A program made the translations under genes and the position numbers. Below the pieces are notes generated by a model. It saw only the letters and a program-made list of their open reading frames with translations, was not told where the DNA came from and ran no database searches. A stretch of DNA of 64,000 bases from NCBI RefSeq assembly GCF_036320965.1, contig NC_092271.1:27178536-27242535 (forward strand), written 5' to 3'. Shown here piece by piece: positions 39,277 to 51,800 of the stretch. The stretch comes from Panulirus ornatus. Its lineage: Eukaryota; Arthropoda; Malacostraca; Decapoda; Palinuridae. Numbering within the stretch: the first letter of the stretch is position 1; every line of letters begins with the position of its first letter.

Positions 39277-39378
39277 GCCATTTCCCGCGTTAGTGAGGTA
39301 GCGTCAAGAACAGAATACTGAGCCTTAGGGGAAAAAATAATGCTCACTTGGCCCCCTGTCTGTGTTCCTTCTTTTGAG
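39274..39378 (-). mobile_element. SINE 3' tail, reversed
   Basis: TCGCCATTTCCCGCGTTAGT, GAGGTAGCG, CTTGGCCCCCTGTCTGTGTT and CCTTCTTTTGAG form the reverse complement of the tail I remember for the abundant decapod SINE whose body is seen at 13845 and 28400. Body and head are absent. The TA array adjoins exactly where the tail's terminal GGCGAATA would lie. Confidence 0.7.
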
Positions 39379-40080
39379 TAAAAACAGCTTGCAGGTCTGT
39401 ACGAATATATAGAAAGGTGTGTGAGAATGTCTATCCAATTATGTGGGTACATATGTATGCATATAGGTGCAGCGGAATGTGTATGTATGACATAGGAACA
39501 CACACTTGAAGACAAGCAACACTCATTAAGATGGAGGTGGTTTAATACAGGGTCATATATAAGAGCCACTCTCATTCGTCGTAACATTACATTAGCAGAT
39601 CAATGATTCATTAGCGAGTACCATTACTTGCTCTGACCCGCAGATCAGCCAAGGAGCCAACCACCATACTGATCAGTTAATCAGTCTAGCCTACTGTGTA
39701 ATCACCAATTACCGGCCAATCATTCCTGATCGTTAACACCCCACACACACACCCACTTTACGCTTGCCAATCGTTCCACGTCCTTCAGGTGGGTCACATC
39801 CGGACCTTACATTTGAGAGGTCAATAGTAGGGGAGGGGGGAGGGTTTAATTACCTTCTACAAAACCCAATTACAAGACTAATAAGCCATCTACGTCATAG
39901 CTAACCCAGGCGTCTGGCGGCACGTTCGCGATTCAATTATGAATGCGTTTTTCGTAACAACAATTAACCATCTAATTCCAGTCCCGCTGGTTCCAGATCT
40001 CCCACCAGCAAGACGGTTTCTCTCTGCTTCATCTTTCAGACGGGGTTTTCCGCCCTTCTGTTGCCTAGATCTCCATCCTT
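39379..40080. other. No gene seen
   Basis: Mixed sequence with GTATGTATGCATATAGG low-complexity text near 39440-39490. No credible exon. Confidence 0.4.
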
Positions 40081-40140
40081 ACACCCTAGGACCCCCTTCA
40101 TCCCTACACCCTAGGACCCCCTTCATCTCCTCACCCTAGC
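40081..40140. repeat. 25-bp tandem duplication
   Basis: ACACCCTAGGACCCCCTTCA starts at 40081 and again at 40106, with a partial third copy. Confidence 0.9.
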
Positions 40141-40499
40141 TATTCCCTCCGTCTTTTACAGCCTAATCCCTCTTCCCAGAACTCCTCCTCCCTCACCCTC
40201 TCATCCTACGAAGCGGATGCAACTCCGTCGCGTCCATTATTCAATCAGCAAGCGTCTGGTTATGCAGTCAAGAACCATTACCCACCATCGGCCCATAACT
40301 TCGGACGGCTTACGACCCTCTGACCCGTACTCGACGCTGTTCCAGTTCGCAGTGAGCATTTATATCCATTTTACGAGCTGGCTCCACTCACGCCTTCCAC
40401 AGCAGCGCCGGCGAGAGACCAGCAGAAGAAAAGGGGAAGATTCGAAGCTCAAGTCTAAAAGGATCTTAAGTCTTAAGTACACCAAGAGCTTAAGGGATC

Positions 40500-41400
40500 A
40501 TCGTAGAATCGATGTGAATGATTTTGAGAGAGTCGTTGAACATACAGGAAGATATCGTTACAGCCTAAGACATTCTGATAATTCTCGAACAGTTCTGATG
40601 CATCTTCGAAACTACTGGAACAGTAGTGAGACTTTGTGAAAACTTCCAAAGCGGTCATGTGGCATTCTGGAATGTTTTGGAGCAATCCTCTGGAACTCTG
40701 ATAGTTTTCTGCGAAAATCTTTTGTTATTTTGATGGAACGTGAGATGGTCTTAAACAATGAAGAAGCCTTCTGATATATTTTGAGTCGCCTTGGAAATGT
40801 CAGGGACAGCCTGGAATCACTCTGGAAGCAATCAGACTTTTATGGTGCCTTCTCGAGCAGTCTTGGAAAGTAGATTTGCATTTAAAACGTTCTTGGAACA
40901 TACTGATCCCTCCTTGAAATCTCTTATACCTTCATGAATATATTATAACCTTAGGGTATTTTCTGGTTAATGGAAGAGCTCTGGGACACTCTGATGACTT
41001 CTAAAAATTTAATGAACAGTAAGGTCATATTTGGAGATGGAAGGTGTTCTGTTGCTTCGAAAAGTGTATGAAGCATTTGGGAGTCATTTGGAACTGTCTT
41101 TGTACACGTTCGAAGCTTCTTAGATATTCTGGAACATGCCATGGATTACATATGTCGTAGGTGTTCCTCCAGTAGTCTTAAGATACCCTAGATGCTTCCG
41201 TTTTAAATTCTACAGATTTCTAGAACACTAGAATCACTTGGGAGTCTTCTGAAACAATGCTCCTAACGTGAAAGCTTTCGCGCAGTCATGGGATGCCTCG
41301 CAATTCCATGTGTCGCTCTGGATCTGCCTGAAAAGCTTTAATATGAGACGTTCAGAAGGAGACCGGGCCACCCTGGAACACTGTGAGACGTGCCATCAAC
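40500..41400. repeat. Decayed TTCTGGAAC-type repeat
   Basis: Words such as TTCTCGAAC, TTCTGGAAT, CTTGGAAAG, TTCTTGGAACATACTG and TTCTAGAACAC recur at irregular 18-45 bp spacing over 900 bp. I read it as a very old minisatellite. Several copies happen to contain the palindrome TTCNNGAA. Confidence 0.5.
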
Positions 41401-41534
41401 GCTCTGATGCTTCTGTAGAGTCGTCTGGCGTTTAAAGCGGAAGATCTTACATCCCTAGTTTCACTTCCACTGCATTCATACCTGACACTGAACTTTGGTT
41501 TTAAACACGGACCCTTCTAGCTTCCTGATGCCAG

Positions 41535-41536
<2 letters not shown>

Positions 41537-41604
<68 letters not shown>
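41537..41604. repeat. (TC)n microsatellite
   Basis: Pure TC run of 68 bp. Confidence 0.98.
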
Positions 41605-41608
<4 letters not shown>

Positions 41609-42201
41609 TCAAGCCATCACACCTAGCTCAAGGGTATCTTCTACAAGACAACTTCCTCAAGGAGTTACTTGTGTACAAAATTATAACCCCCAACACTTTA
41701 GCTCTGAGTTCACCGCGACCTCTGATATAGGAGAAAAAAAAAAAAAAACATGCAGGATGAATTCGTTTAGTCTAACGTACATCAACTCAGAATGTGAGGA
41801 GAATCCTATGTGGTTCTTTGGTAGAAATTTCATGACTGTGCTATACTTGTCTGCCCCAATTATCAGTACGCTACAAGAGTGTTGGTATTCACTAGACGCT
41901 CTACACGTATGATGTAAATTGGCGACCGCTTGTAAGATCATATAAAAAGACAATGGAATCGAAGTCTATCAAGAGGACTTTTGAAGTAGTCTGCACAACT
42001 GTTCCTCATACCTCCTCACATGCATTAAGATACCCACACTTGTTTATACTCTTGAAATTTACACTGCTGTATTTACCTCAAGTCTACCCCACGGTAGATC
42101 ATCACCTTCACATGCCTCATCTACATAACCTACACCTACGTACCTCAAGATGCATCCTCACCCCGTACTTTGATCTAGTCCTTCACCCACGTACATTCTT
42201 G

Positions 42202-42203
<2 letters not shown>
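41605..42203. other. No gene seen
   Basis: Short frames only. 41990-42200 has recurring CCTCA, TACCTCA and CACATGC words, weakly repetitive. Confidence 0.4.

Positions 42204-42269
<66 letters not shown>
42204..42269. repeat. (CA)n microsatellite
   Basis: Pure CA run of 66 bp, then CATA steps and CCCAC-rich decayed copies to about 42420. Confidence 0.98.
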
Positions 42270-42273
<4 letters not shown>

Positions 42274-42420
42274 TACACACACATATTCACTACACTCGAA
42301 CACCCACATTCCCTCCTCAGAGCGGCTGCAAGTCTACCTACACACCCTTGCCACATCTCAATGTCACACTCACTTACACCCACCTCCCACATGCCACACC
42401 CACTGACGCCCACGTCCTAA

Positions 42421-42980
42421 GGCCACTGAATCCCACTGCAACCACCTACAGGTTCCCACGGGTCAGCACCTGCTATTGCCTTCGATGAAGAAAAAAAATC
42501 ACCTCTGACACAAGAAGAAAAAAATGTAACCTTTAATAAGAAAAGAGAGAAGGGATCAGATTCCGTTCCGATACCTACTTCAAGTATCACGCTACTGAAT
42601 CATCTTAAAGGAACACTGTAGAGTCTTTGATATCATCGCAGTTGCGTATGCAGATAATGAAAGTCATTTGCGTTGATAGGGAGCAATGGCTTCTTTACTA
42701 AGTGTTGCCAGACACCCGTGGCGAAGGAGAGCAATAATACACAAGGCAATCATCTGGGGTCCTCACGCCGTTCTGGTAACCATGAAGCGGCTTCACTCCC
42801 GCTGCCTCCGTACATGTCGATAACGTCCGCCAGGCAAGGCTCTCAATCCTCCAGATTACAGGGATGACTTACACGCACCAAAGAGGAGGAGGGAGAGACT
42901 TAAGGCCGCTGGAAGCATAGCTCTGTCTTCGTGCAGGGACGTGGAGATGTGCCCTTCAGGTGAACGAGGCTGTGAGCAGG
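42421..42980. other. No gene seen
   Basis: No recognised coding or mobile sequence. Confidence 0.4.
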
Positions 42981-43010
42981 TGCTGCTGCTGCTGCTGCTG
43001 CTGCTGCTGC
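42981..43010. repeat. (TGC)n microsatellite
   Basis: About ten TGC units, a CAG/CTG-class trinucleotide. Confidence 0.97.
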
Positions 43011-43315
<305 letters not shown>

Positions 43316-43440
43316 GGGGAGAGAAGGCACGTGACCTCTTAAGCTACTCGCCAAAAGCGACCACTTTTTTAAGTCTCCCCCCCCCCAAGCTTTACAAGTT
43401 CACACGTCCCAGAAATATTGTATTTCTCCCAGCAACACTC

Positions 43441-44127
43441 TAAGGTATACTGAGCCTCTTATGGTAATACGCCAGGTATACTGATCTGTCTCAGCAACAC
43501 TGAGGTATACTGCACCTCTCTCAACAACACTGAGGTATACTGCACCTCTCTCAACAACACTGAGGTATACTGCACCTCGCCCGGCAACAATGAGGTACAC
43601 TACACCTCTCCCAACAACACTGAGGTATACTGCACCTCTCCCAGCAACACCCAGGTATACTGCACCTCTCCCAGCAACACCCAGGTATACTGCACCTCTC
43701 CCAGCAACACCCGGGTATACTGCACCTCTCCCAGCAACACCCGGGTATACTGCACCTCTCCCAGCAACACCCAGGTATACTGCACCTCTCCCAGCAACAC
43801 CCAGGTATACTGCACCTCTCCCAGCAACACCCGGGTATACTGCACCTCTCCCAGCAACACCCGGGTATACTGCACCTCTCCCAGCAACACCCAGGTATAC
43901 TGCACCTCTCCCAGCAACACCCAGGTATACTGCACCTCTCCCAGCAACACCCAGGTATACTGCACCTCTCCCAGCAACACCCAGGTATACTGCACCTCTC
44001 CCAGCAACACCCAGGTATACTGCACCTCTCCCAGCAACACCCAGGTATACTGCACCTCTCCCAGCAACACCCAGGTATACTGCACCTCTCCCAGCAACAC
44101 CCAGGTATACTGCACCTCTCCCAGCAA
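43441..44127. repeat. 30-bp minisatellite, about 23 copies
   Basis: The unit is CCAGGTATACTGCACCTCTC followed by CCAGCAACAC. The first seven or so units (43441-43650) carry many differences, TGAGGTATAC and CTCAACAACAC among them. From 43651 units differ at one site, CCAGG or CCGGG. CCGGG units start at 43711, 43741, 43831 and 43861, giving an A-A-G-G order repeated with a 120-bp period. Frames stay open (YTAPLPATPR on plus, CCWERCSIPG on minus) only because 30 is divisible by three and the unit lacks stops. Confidence 0.97.
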
Positions 44128-44315
44128 AGCACTCACGGCACGATACGTATAACTATGACACACAAACAATGCTCCATGGAGAAACACACCGCGCCGCAGG
44201 AAACACCTGATTCAGCAAACCCAGCAGACAAATAAACACTGCAAGTGGATGGCACAATGCTGTATAACTGAAGCTCAGGGTACTGCATAAATGGGAGGAG
44301 CTGGTCTGTTTCTCA

Positions 44316-44515
44316 CTTCAGGTTCGGTATAACTGCCTTGTCTCTCCCTTCAGATTCAGTGTAACTGGTCTGTCTCTCACTTCAGATTCAGTGTAATTGG
44401 CTAGTCTCACTTCAGGTTCAGTGTAGTGAGTTTATCTCTCACATCAGTATAGGTGTAGCTCATTTGCCTCTCCCTCTAAGCTCAGCGTAACAAGTCTGTC
44501 TCTCGCTTCAAGGCT
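44316..44515. repeat. Decayed 32-bp minisatellite
   Basis: CTTCAGATTCAGTGTAACTG followed by GTCTGTCTCTCA recurs at 32-bp spacing from 44316, with about six recognisable units. Confidence 0.8.
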
Positions 44516-44579
44516 CACTATTACAGCTGTAACTCAGTGAAGCTGACTTGTGTCTCATAACTGATTCCTTTCCTGCCTC

Positions 44580-44985
44580 AGATTCAAGGTGACTGAAGCC
44601 TCTGCTATTCAAAAGTTAATCCAAATGATTCGTTTTTTCGGGAAAAGATTCAAACTAGCTGTACTTTCACTCATTTTGAGAGAGATTCATGCTGATTCAT
44701 CTCTCAGTTTCAGAGAGATTCGGGATAGATTATTCATCTTTCAGCTTTACAAAAGCCAGCTGAGTGAATCATCTCTCACTGAAAATGAGTCATGCCCGCT
44801 GATTTATCTTAGTTTCAGAGAGGATCAAACTGATTCATGTTTCAGCAAGTCAGTCTGATTCATCTCCCACTTTCAGAGCGATAGAGAGTCGCACTGTCTG
44901 ATTCATCTCTGCATCATAGAGATTCAAGCTAGCTGATTCATCTCTCAAATTTCGAAAGGGATGAGTCTTTTCCCATTTCAGTCTT
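44580..44985. repeat. Decayed ~40-bp GATTCATCTCTCAG repeat
   Basis: CTGATTCATCTCTCAGTTTC followed by AGAGAGATTC repeats at about 35-45 bp for roughly eight degenerate units. The CTCTCA and CAGATTC vocabulary overlaps that of 44316-44515, so the two may be one array. Confidence 0.75.
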
Positions 44986-45254
44986 CCCTCACACTCATCT
45001 GACTGAGAGAGATGTATTTCTCCTCACTGTATGACGGAGGAAGACCTTTCTCTCTGAAGTCTTACGGAGGAAGACTCTCTCTCTCTCTCTCCCTCACTGC
45101 AGTCTTTCCCCTCCTCACCTCCGCTCGTCCTTACCCTACATCTCCGGTAACGCCTGGCTGTTGACCACCTCCTTGAGGAGGAGAAGGTGATGAAGCCCAG
45201 CCCACGCGCGCGCGCTCTCCCGCACACACGGAAACAGTAAAGGAATGTTCAAGA

Positions 45255-45313
45255 TGTTAACCTCCTCCTCCTCCTCCTCCTCCTCCATCTCCTCTGGGGG
45301 GGGGGGGGGGGGG
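45255..45313. repeat. (CTC)n followed by an 18-G run
   Basis: A CTC run at 45261-45286, then about ten bases, then 18 consecutive G at 45296-45313. The C-rich and G-rich segments can pair. Confidence 0.95.
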
Positions 45314-45424
45314 TGAAGTGCTGGCAGATAAGCTGGAGGGTTTCTACTCCACACCTGTGGTTCTTAAGAGCCCATTGTCGTAATTTATAGGGCTGACCTC
45401 TATATAATGTGGCCGGCCTTTGGT

Positions 45425-45670
45425 TTTGGCGATGTTTGAAGAGATGGCTCTTATGCTCAGGGGTGTCTGGGGAGATGTCTCTTAATCTGGTGATATTTGG
45501 AGGGAAAGTCCCTCTGCTTCTGTGATGTAGGTATTTGTGGGCGAGGCCTTTACATTGAGAATCATTTGGAGGGCAGTCCTTCATGTCGCTGAGGACAATT
45601 GAAGGGAAAGCCATTCTACGGTGAGTATTTGGAGGCCAGGCCTTTATGCATGCGATCGTTTTCCTCAACT
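45425..45670. repeat. Decayed ~33-bp TTTGGAGGSNAGKCCTTT repeat
   Basis: TTTGGAGGG or TTTGTGGG phrases start near 45496, 45534, 45565, 45598 and 45628, with weaker copies upstream at about 45434 and 45461. Confidence 0.65.
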
Positions 45671-46109
45671 GTATTTGCCGACGTGATACGGGCAAAATCA
45701 TGCTCCAATCACAGCCGTGGTTCAAAGGACAAAGTGGTGAGTTTATCAAGAAAAGGATAAAAGAAAGAAAGAAAGAATACTACGGGGATTGCCTCGAACA
45801 CCTCAAGTGTTTGTAAACCCGATTAGAAGATGAGAAACTTATGCGAAAGAAGAAAAACAAAAGGAGGAAGAGAATTCCACACTTTTGTGCGAAGAAAGAG
45901 GACAGCATCACAACGGCAGATGCTCGTATGGCTGTTTCAACACAGAAAGTATGGGAAGCAGCAGCCAGTCACGTGCTACGGGTGCAGGCCTCAGGGAGCT
46001 GAGTAAATGCAAAATACTCACGAGAGCAGCGGTCGGAATGATACCTGTAGAAGAGAGAGAGGTAAACAACATCGCCTAGAATGGAAAAGGATGATTGAAA
46101 ACACGTGAC

Positions 46110-46111
<2 letters not shown>
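45671..46111. other. No gene seen
   Basis: A-rich patch near 45740-45875; no recognised feature. Confidence 0.4.

Positions 46112-46188
<77 letters not shown>
46112..46188. repeat. (GA)n microsatellite
   Basis: Pure GA run of 77 bp. Confidence 0.98.
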
Positions 46189-46192
<4 letters not shown>

Positions 46193-46454
46193 TGAGGCAG
46201 AAGGATCTTGATTTCACCTTGGCGAGACGACACCCTTGTAGATGTGAAACAACCGTTCCCGGGAAAACCAGCTGCGGGTCCTGCACTACACCACCTGCCT
46301 TCTGAGAGGCAGATATTTGAGAGGCTCTCTTGCGCTAGCGATTTCTGGGGAAGAGTGACGTAAATCACAACAATACAAGACCAAGATATACGACTACTCC
46401 CATCCACCCATCTATTACCTTTGTAGCGAGGTTTGCGAGTTATTGTGGATGTGC

Positions 46455-46458
<4 letters not shown>

Positions 46459-46493
<35 letters not shown>
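46459..46493. repeat. (GT)n microsatellite
   Basis: Pure GT run. Confidence 0.97.
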
Positions 46494-46496
<3 letters not shown>

Positions 46497-46696
46497 AAGA
46501 ATATTGCCCACGTACGTATGAAAAGGTTTCATCCAGCTATAAACAACAGCTCTCCTCCCCAGCTAAAAGCAGCTATAAAGCTACCACAGCTGGCGACAAC
46601 AGCTACCATTTCTACCAGCAGCCAGCCAGACACCGTACTAACGCTCTTCACCAGCGGCGATACAACGCGAACACTGCCTTATCTCGCTCGATTAAC
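46494..46696. repeat. AGCTATAAA / ACAGC-rich flank
   Basis: CAGCTATAAAC, CAGCTATAAAG, ACAGCTACC and similar words recur between the GT array and the 9-bp satellite, probably an eroded AGCTAYAAA tandem array. Confidence 0.45.
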
Positions 46697-49600
46697 TATC
46701 ATCATTATCATCATTATCATCATTATCATCATTATCATCATTATCATCATTATCATCATTATCATCATTATCATCATTATCATCATTATCATCATTATCA
46801 TCATTATCATCATTATCATCATTATCATCATTATCATCATTATCATCATTATCATCATTATCATCATTATCATCATTATCATCATTATCATCATTATCAT
46901 CATTATCATCATTATCATCATTATCATCATTATCATCATTATCATCATTATCATCATTATCATCATTATCATCATTATCATCATTATCATCATTATCATC
47001 ATTATCATCATTATCATCATTATCATCATTATCATCATTATCATCATTATCATCATTATCATCATTATCATCATTATCATCATTATCATCATTATCATCA
47101 TTATCATCATTATCATCATTATCATCATTATCATCATTATCATCATTATCATCATTATCATCATTATCATCATTATCATCATTATCATCATTATCATCAT
47201 TATCATCATTATCATCATTATCATCATTATCATCATTATCATCATTATCATCATTATCATCATTATCATCATTATCATCATTATCATCATTATCATCATT
47301 ATCATCATTATCATCATTATCATCATTATCATCATTATCATCATTATCATCATTATCATCATTATCATCATTATCATCATTATCATCATTATCATCATTA
47401 TCATCATTATCATCATTATCATCATTATCATCATTATCATCATTATCATCATTATCATCATTATCATCATTATCATCATTATCATCATTATCATCATTAT
47501 CATCATTATCATCATTATCATCATTATCATCATTATCATCATTATCATCATTATCATCATTATCATCATTATCATCATTATCATCATTATCATCATTATC
47601 ATCATTATCATCATTATCATCATTATCATCATTATCATCATTATCATCATTATCATCATTATCATCATTATCATCATTATCATCATTATCATCATTATCA
47701 TCATTATCATCATTATCATCATTATCATCATTATCATCATTATCATCATTATCATCATTATCATCATTATCATCATTATCATCATTATCATCATTATCAT
47801 CATTATCATCATTATCATCATTATCATCATTATCATCATTATCATCATTATCATCATTATCATCATTATCATCATTATCATCATTATCATCATTATCATC
47901 ATTATCATCATTATCATCATTATCATCATTATCATCATTATCATCATTATCATCATTATCATCATTATCATCATTATCATCATTATCATCATTATCATCA
48001 TTATCATCATTATCATCATTATCATCATTATCATCATTATCATCATTATCATCATTATCATCATTATCATCATTATCATCATTATCATCATTATCATCAT
48101 TATCATCATTATCATCATTATCATCATTATCATCATTATCATCATTATCATCATTATCATCATTATCATCATTATCATCATTATCATCATTATCATCATT
48201 ATCATCATTATCATCATTATCATCATTATCATCATTATCATCATTATCATCATTATCATCATTATCATCATTATCATCATTATCATCATTATCATCATTA
48301 TCATCATTATCATCATTATCATCATTATCATCATTATCATCATTATCATCATTATCATCATTATCATCATTATCATCATTATCATCATTATCATCATTAT
48401 CATCATTATCATCATTATCATCATTATCATCATTATCATCATTATCATCATTATCATCATTATCATCATTATCATCATTATCATCATTATCATCATTATC
48501 ATCATTATCATCATTATCATCATTATCATCATTATCATCATTATCATCATTATCATCATTATCATCATTATCATCATTATCATCATTATCATCATTATCA
48601 TCATTATCATCATTATCATCATTATCATCATTATCATCATTATCATCATTATCATCATTATCATCATTATCATCATTATCATCATTATCATCATTATCAT
48701 CATTATCATCATTATCATCATTATCATCATTATCATCATTATCATCATTATCATCATTATCATCATTATCATCATTATCATCATTATCATCATTATCATC
48801 ATTATCATCATTATCATCATTATCATCATTATCATCATTATCATCATTATCATCATTATCATCATTATCATCATTATCATCATTATCATCATTATCATCA
48901 TTATCATCATTATCATCATTATCATCATTATCATCATTATCATCATTATCATCATTATCATCATTATCATCATTATCATCATTATCATCATTATCATCAT
49001 TATCATCATTATCATCATTATCATCATTATCATCATTATCATCATTATCATCATTATCATCATTATCATCATTATCATCATTATCATCATTATCATCATT
49101 ATCATCATTATCATCATTATCATCATTATCATCATTATCATCATTATCATCATTATCATCATTATCATCATTATCATCATTATCATCATTATCATCATTA
49201 TCATCATTATCATCATTATCATCATTATCATCATTATCATCATTATCATCATTATCATCATTATCATCATTATCATCATTATCATCATTATCATCATTAT
49301 CATCATTATCATCATTATCATCATTATCATCATTATCATCATTATCATCATTATCATCATTATCATCATTATCATCATTATCATCATTATCATCATTATC
49401 ATCATTATCATCATTATCATCATTATCATCATTATCATCATTATCATCATTATCATCATTATCATCATTATCATCATTATCATCATTATCATCATTATCA
49501 TCATTATCATCATTATCATCATTATCATCATTATCATCATTATCATCATTATCATCATTATCATCATTATCATCATTATCATCATTATCATCATTATCAT

Positions 49601-50620
49601 CATTATCATCATTATCATCATTATCATCATTATCATCATTATCATCATTATCATCATTATCATCATTATCATCATTATCATCATTATCATCATTATCATC
49701 ATTATCATCATTATCATCATTATCATCATTATCATCATTATCATCATTATCATCATTATCATCATTATCATCATTATCATCATTATCATCATTATCATCA
49801 TTATCATCATTATCATCATTATCATCATTATCATCATTATCATCATTATCATCATTATCATCATTATCATCATTATCATCATTATCATCATTATCATCAT
49901 TATCATCATTATCATCATTATCATCATTATCATCATTATCATCATTATCATCATTATCATCATTATCATCATTATCATCATTATCATCATTATCATCATT
50001 ATCATCATTATCATCATTATCATCATTATCATCATTATCATCATTATCATCATTATCATCATTATCATCATTATCATCATTATCATCATTATCATCATTA
50101 TCATCATTATCATCATTATCATCATTATCATCATTATCATCATTATCATCATTATCATCATTATCATCATTATCATCATTATCATCATTATCATCATTAT
50201 CATCATTATCATCATTATCATCATTATCATCATTATCATCATTATCATCATTATCATCATTATCATCATTATCATCATTATCATCATTATCATCATTATC
50301 ATCATTATCATCATTATCATCATTATCATCATTATCATCATTATCATCATTATCATCATTATCATCATTATCATCATTATCATCATTATCATCATTATCA
50401 TCATTATCATCATTATCATCATTATCATCATTATCATCATTATCATCATTATCATCATTATCATCATTATCATCATTATCATCATTATCATCATTATCAT
50501 CATTATCATCATTATCATCATTATCATCATTATCATCATTATCATCATTATCATCATTATCATCATTATCATCATTATCATCATTATCATCATTATCATC
50601 ATTATCATCATTATCATCAT
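46697..50620. repeat. 9-bp satellite TATCATCAT, 436 perfect units
   Basis: TATCATCAT repeats without any visible substitution or indel for 3,924 bp, exactly 436 units; the printed rows cycle every 180 bp. All three plus frames stay open (HHY, III, SSL cycles), as does the minus MMI frame, because the unit lacks stops there. These giant frames (up to about 1,800 codons) are repeat artefacts. Confidence 0.99.
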
Positions 50621-50669
50621 TATTATCACTATCATATTATCATCATCATTATTATATTGCCAATATCAT
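50621..50669. repeat. 49-bp spacer, copy 1
   Basis: TATTATCACTATCATATTAT then CATCATCATTATTATATTGC then CAATATCAT. Identical copies occur at 50850-50898 and 51685-51733. Confidence 0.97.
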
Positions 50670-50849
50670 TATCATCATTATCATCATTATCATCATTATC
50701 ATCATTATCATCATTATCATCATTATCATCATTATCATCATTATCATCATTATCATCATTATCATCATTATCATCATTATCATCATTATCATCATTATCA
50801 TCATTATCATCATTATCATCATTATCATCATTATCATCATTATCATCAT
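50670..50849. repeat. 9-bp satellite block, 20 units
   Basis: 180 bp of perfect TATCATCAT, an integral number of units, bounded on both sides by the same 49-bp spacer. Confidence 0.98.
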
Positions 50850-50898
50850 TATTATCACTATCATATTATCATCATCATTATTATATTGCCAATATCAT
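50850..50898. repeat. 49-bp spacer, copy 2
   Basis: Identical to copy 1 in sequence and in phase relative to the satellite. Confidence 0.97.
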
Positions 50899-51600
50899 TA
50901 TCATCATTATCATCATTATCATCATTATCATCATTATCATCATTATCATCATTATCATCATTATCATCATTATCATCATTATCATCATTATCATCATTAT
51001 CATCATTATCATCATTATCATCATTATCATCATTATCATCATTATCATCATTATCATCATTATCATCATTATCATCATTATCATCATTATCATCATTATC
51101 ATCATTATCATCATTATCATCATTATCATCATTATCATCATTATCATCATTATCATCATTATCATCATTATCATCATTATCATCATTATCATCATTATCA
51201 TCATTATCATCATTATCATCATTATCATCATTATCATCATTATCATCATTATCATCATTATCATCATTATCATCATTATCATCATTATCATCATTATCAT
51301 CATTATCATCATTATCATCATTATCATCATTATCATCATTATCATCATTATCATCATTATCATCATTATCATCATTATCATCATTATCATCATTATCATC
51401 ATTATCATCATTATCATCATTATCATCATTATCATCATTATCATCATTATCATCATTATCATCATTATCATCATTATCATCATTATCATCATTATCATCA
51501 TTATCATCATTATCATCATTATCATCATTATCATCATTATCATCATTATCATCATTATCATCATTATCATCATTATCATCATTATCATCATTATCATCAT
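50899..51600. repeat. 9-bp satellite block, 78 units
   Basis: 702 bp of perfect TATCATCAT, exactly 78 units, starting straight after spacer copy 2 and ending at a diverged spacer. Confidence 0.98.
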
Positions 51601-51666
51601 TATTATTATTATTATTATTATTATCATTATCATATTATCATATCATTATTATATTGCCAATATCAT
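51601..51666. repeat. Diverged, ATT-expanded spacer
   Basis: Begins with a (TAT)n run, then ATCATATTATCATATCATTA, and rejoins the spacer text at TTATATTGCCAATATCAT. It lacks CATC steps present in the other copies and has gained an ATT expansion. Confidence 0.9.
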
Positions 51667-51733
51667 TATCATCATTATCATCATTATTATCACTATCATA
51701 TTATCATCATCATTATTATATTGCCAATATCAT
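51667..51733. repeat. Two satellite units plus 49-bp spacer, copy 4
   Basis: Two TATCATCAT units (51667-51684) followed by a spacer identical to copies 1 and 2 (51685-51733). Confidence 0.96.
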
Positions 51734-51800
51734 TATTATCATTATTATCATTATTATCAATCTTAACATCATTATCATTATGATAACTACTAATATACCG
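51734..51800. repeat. Decayed edge of the satellite
   Basis: TATTATCAT-like units with T-for-C changes lose register over about 60 bp before ordinary sequence resumes. Confidence 0.85.

Noticed and set aside
43551..44210. YTAPLPATPR / CCWERCSIPG repeat proteins
   Set aside because: Three overlapping frames on two strands are open because the 30-bp unit lacks stops; the open length matches the minisatellite exactly.
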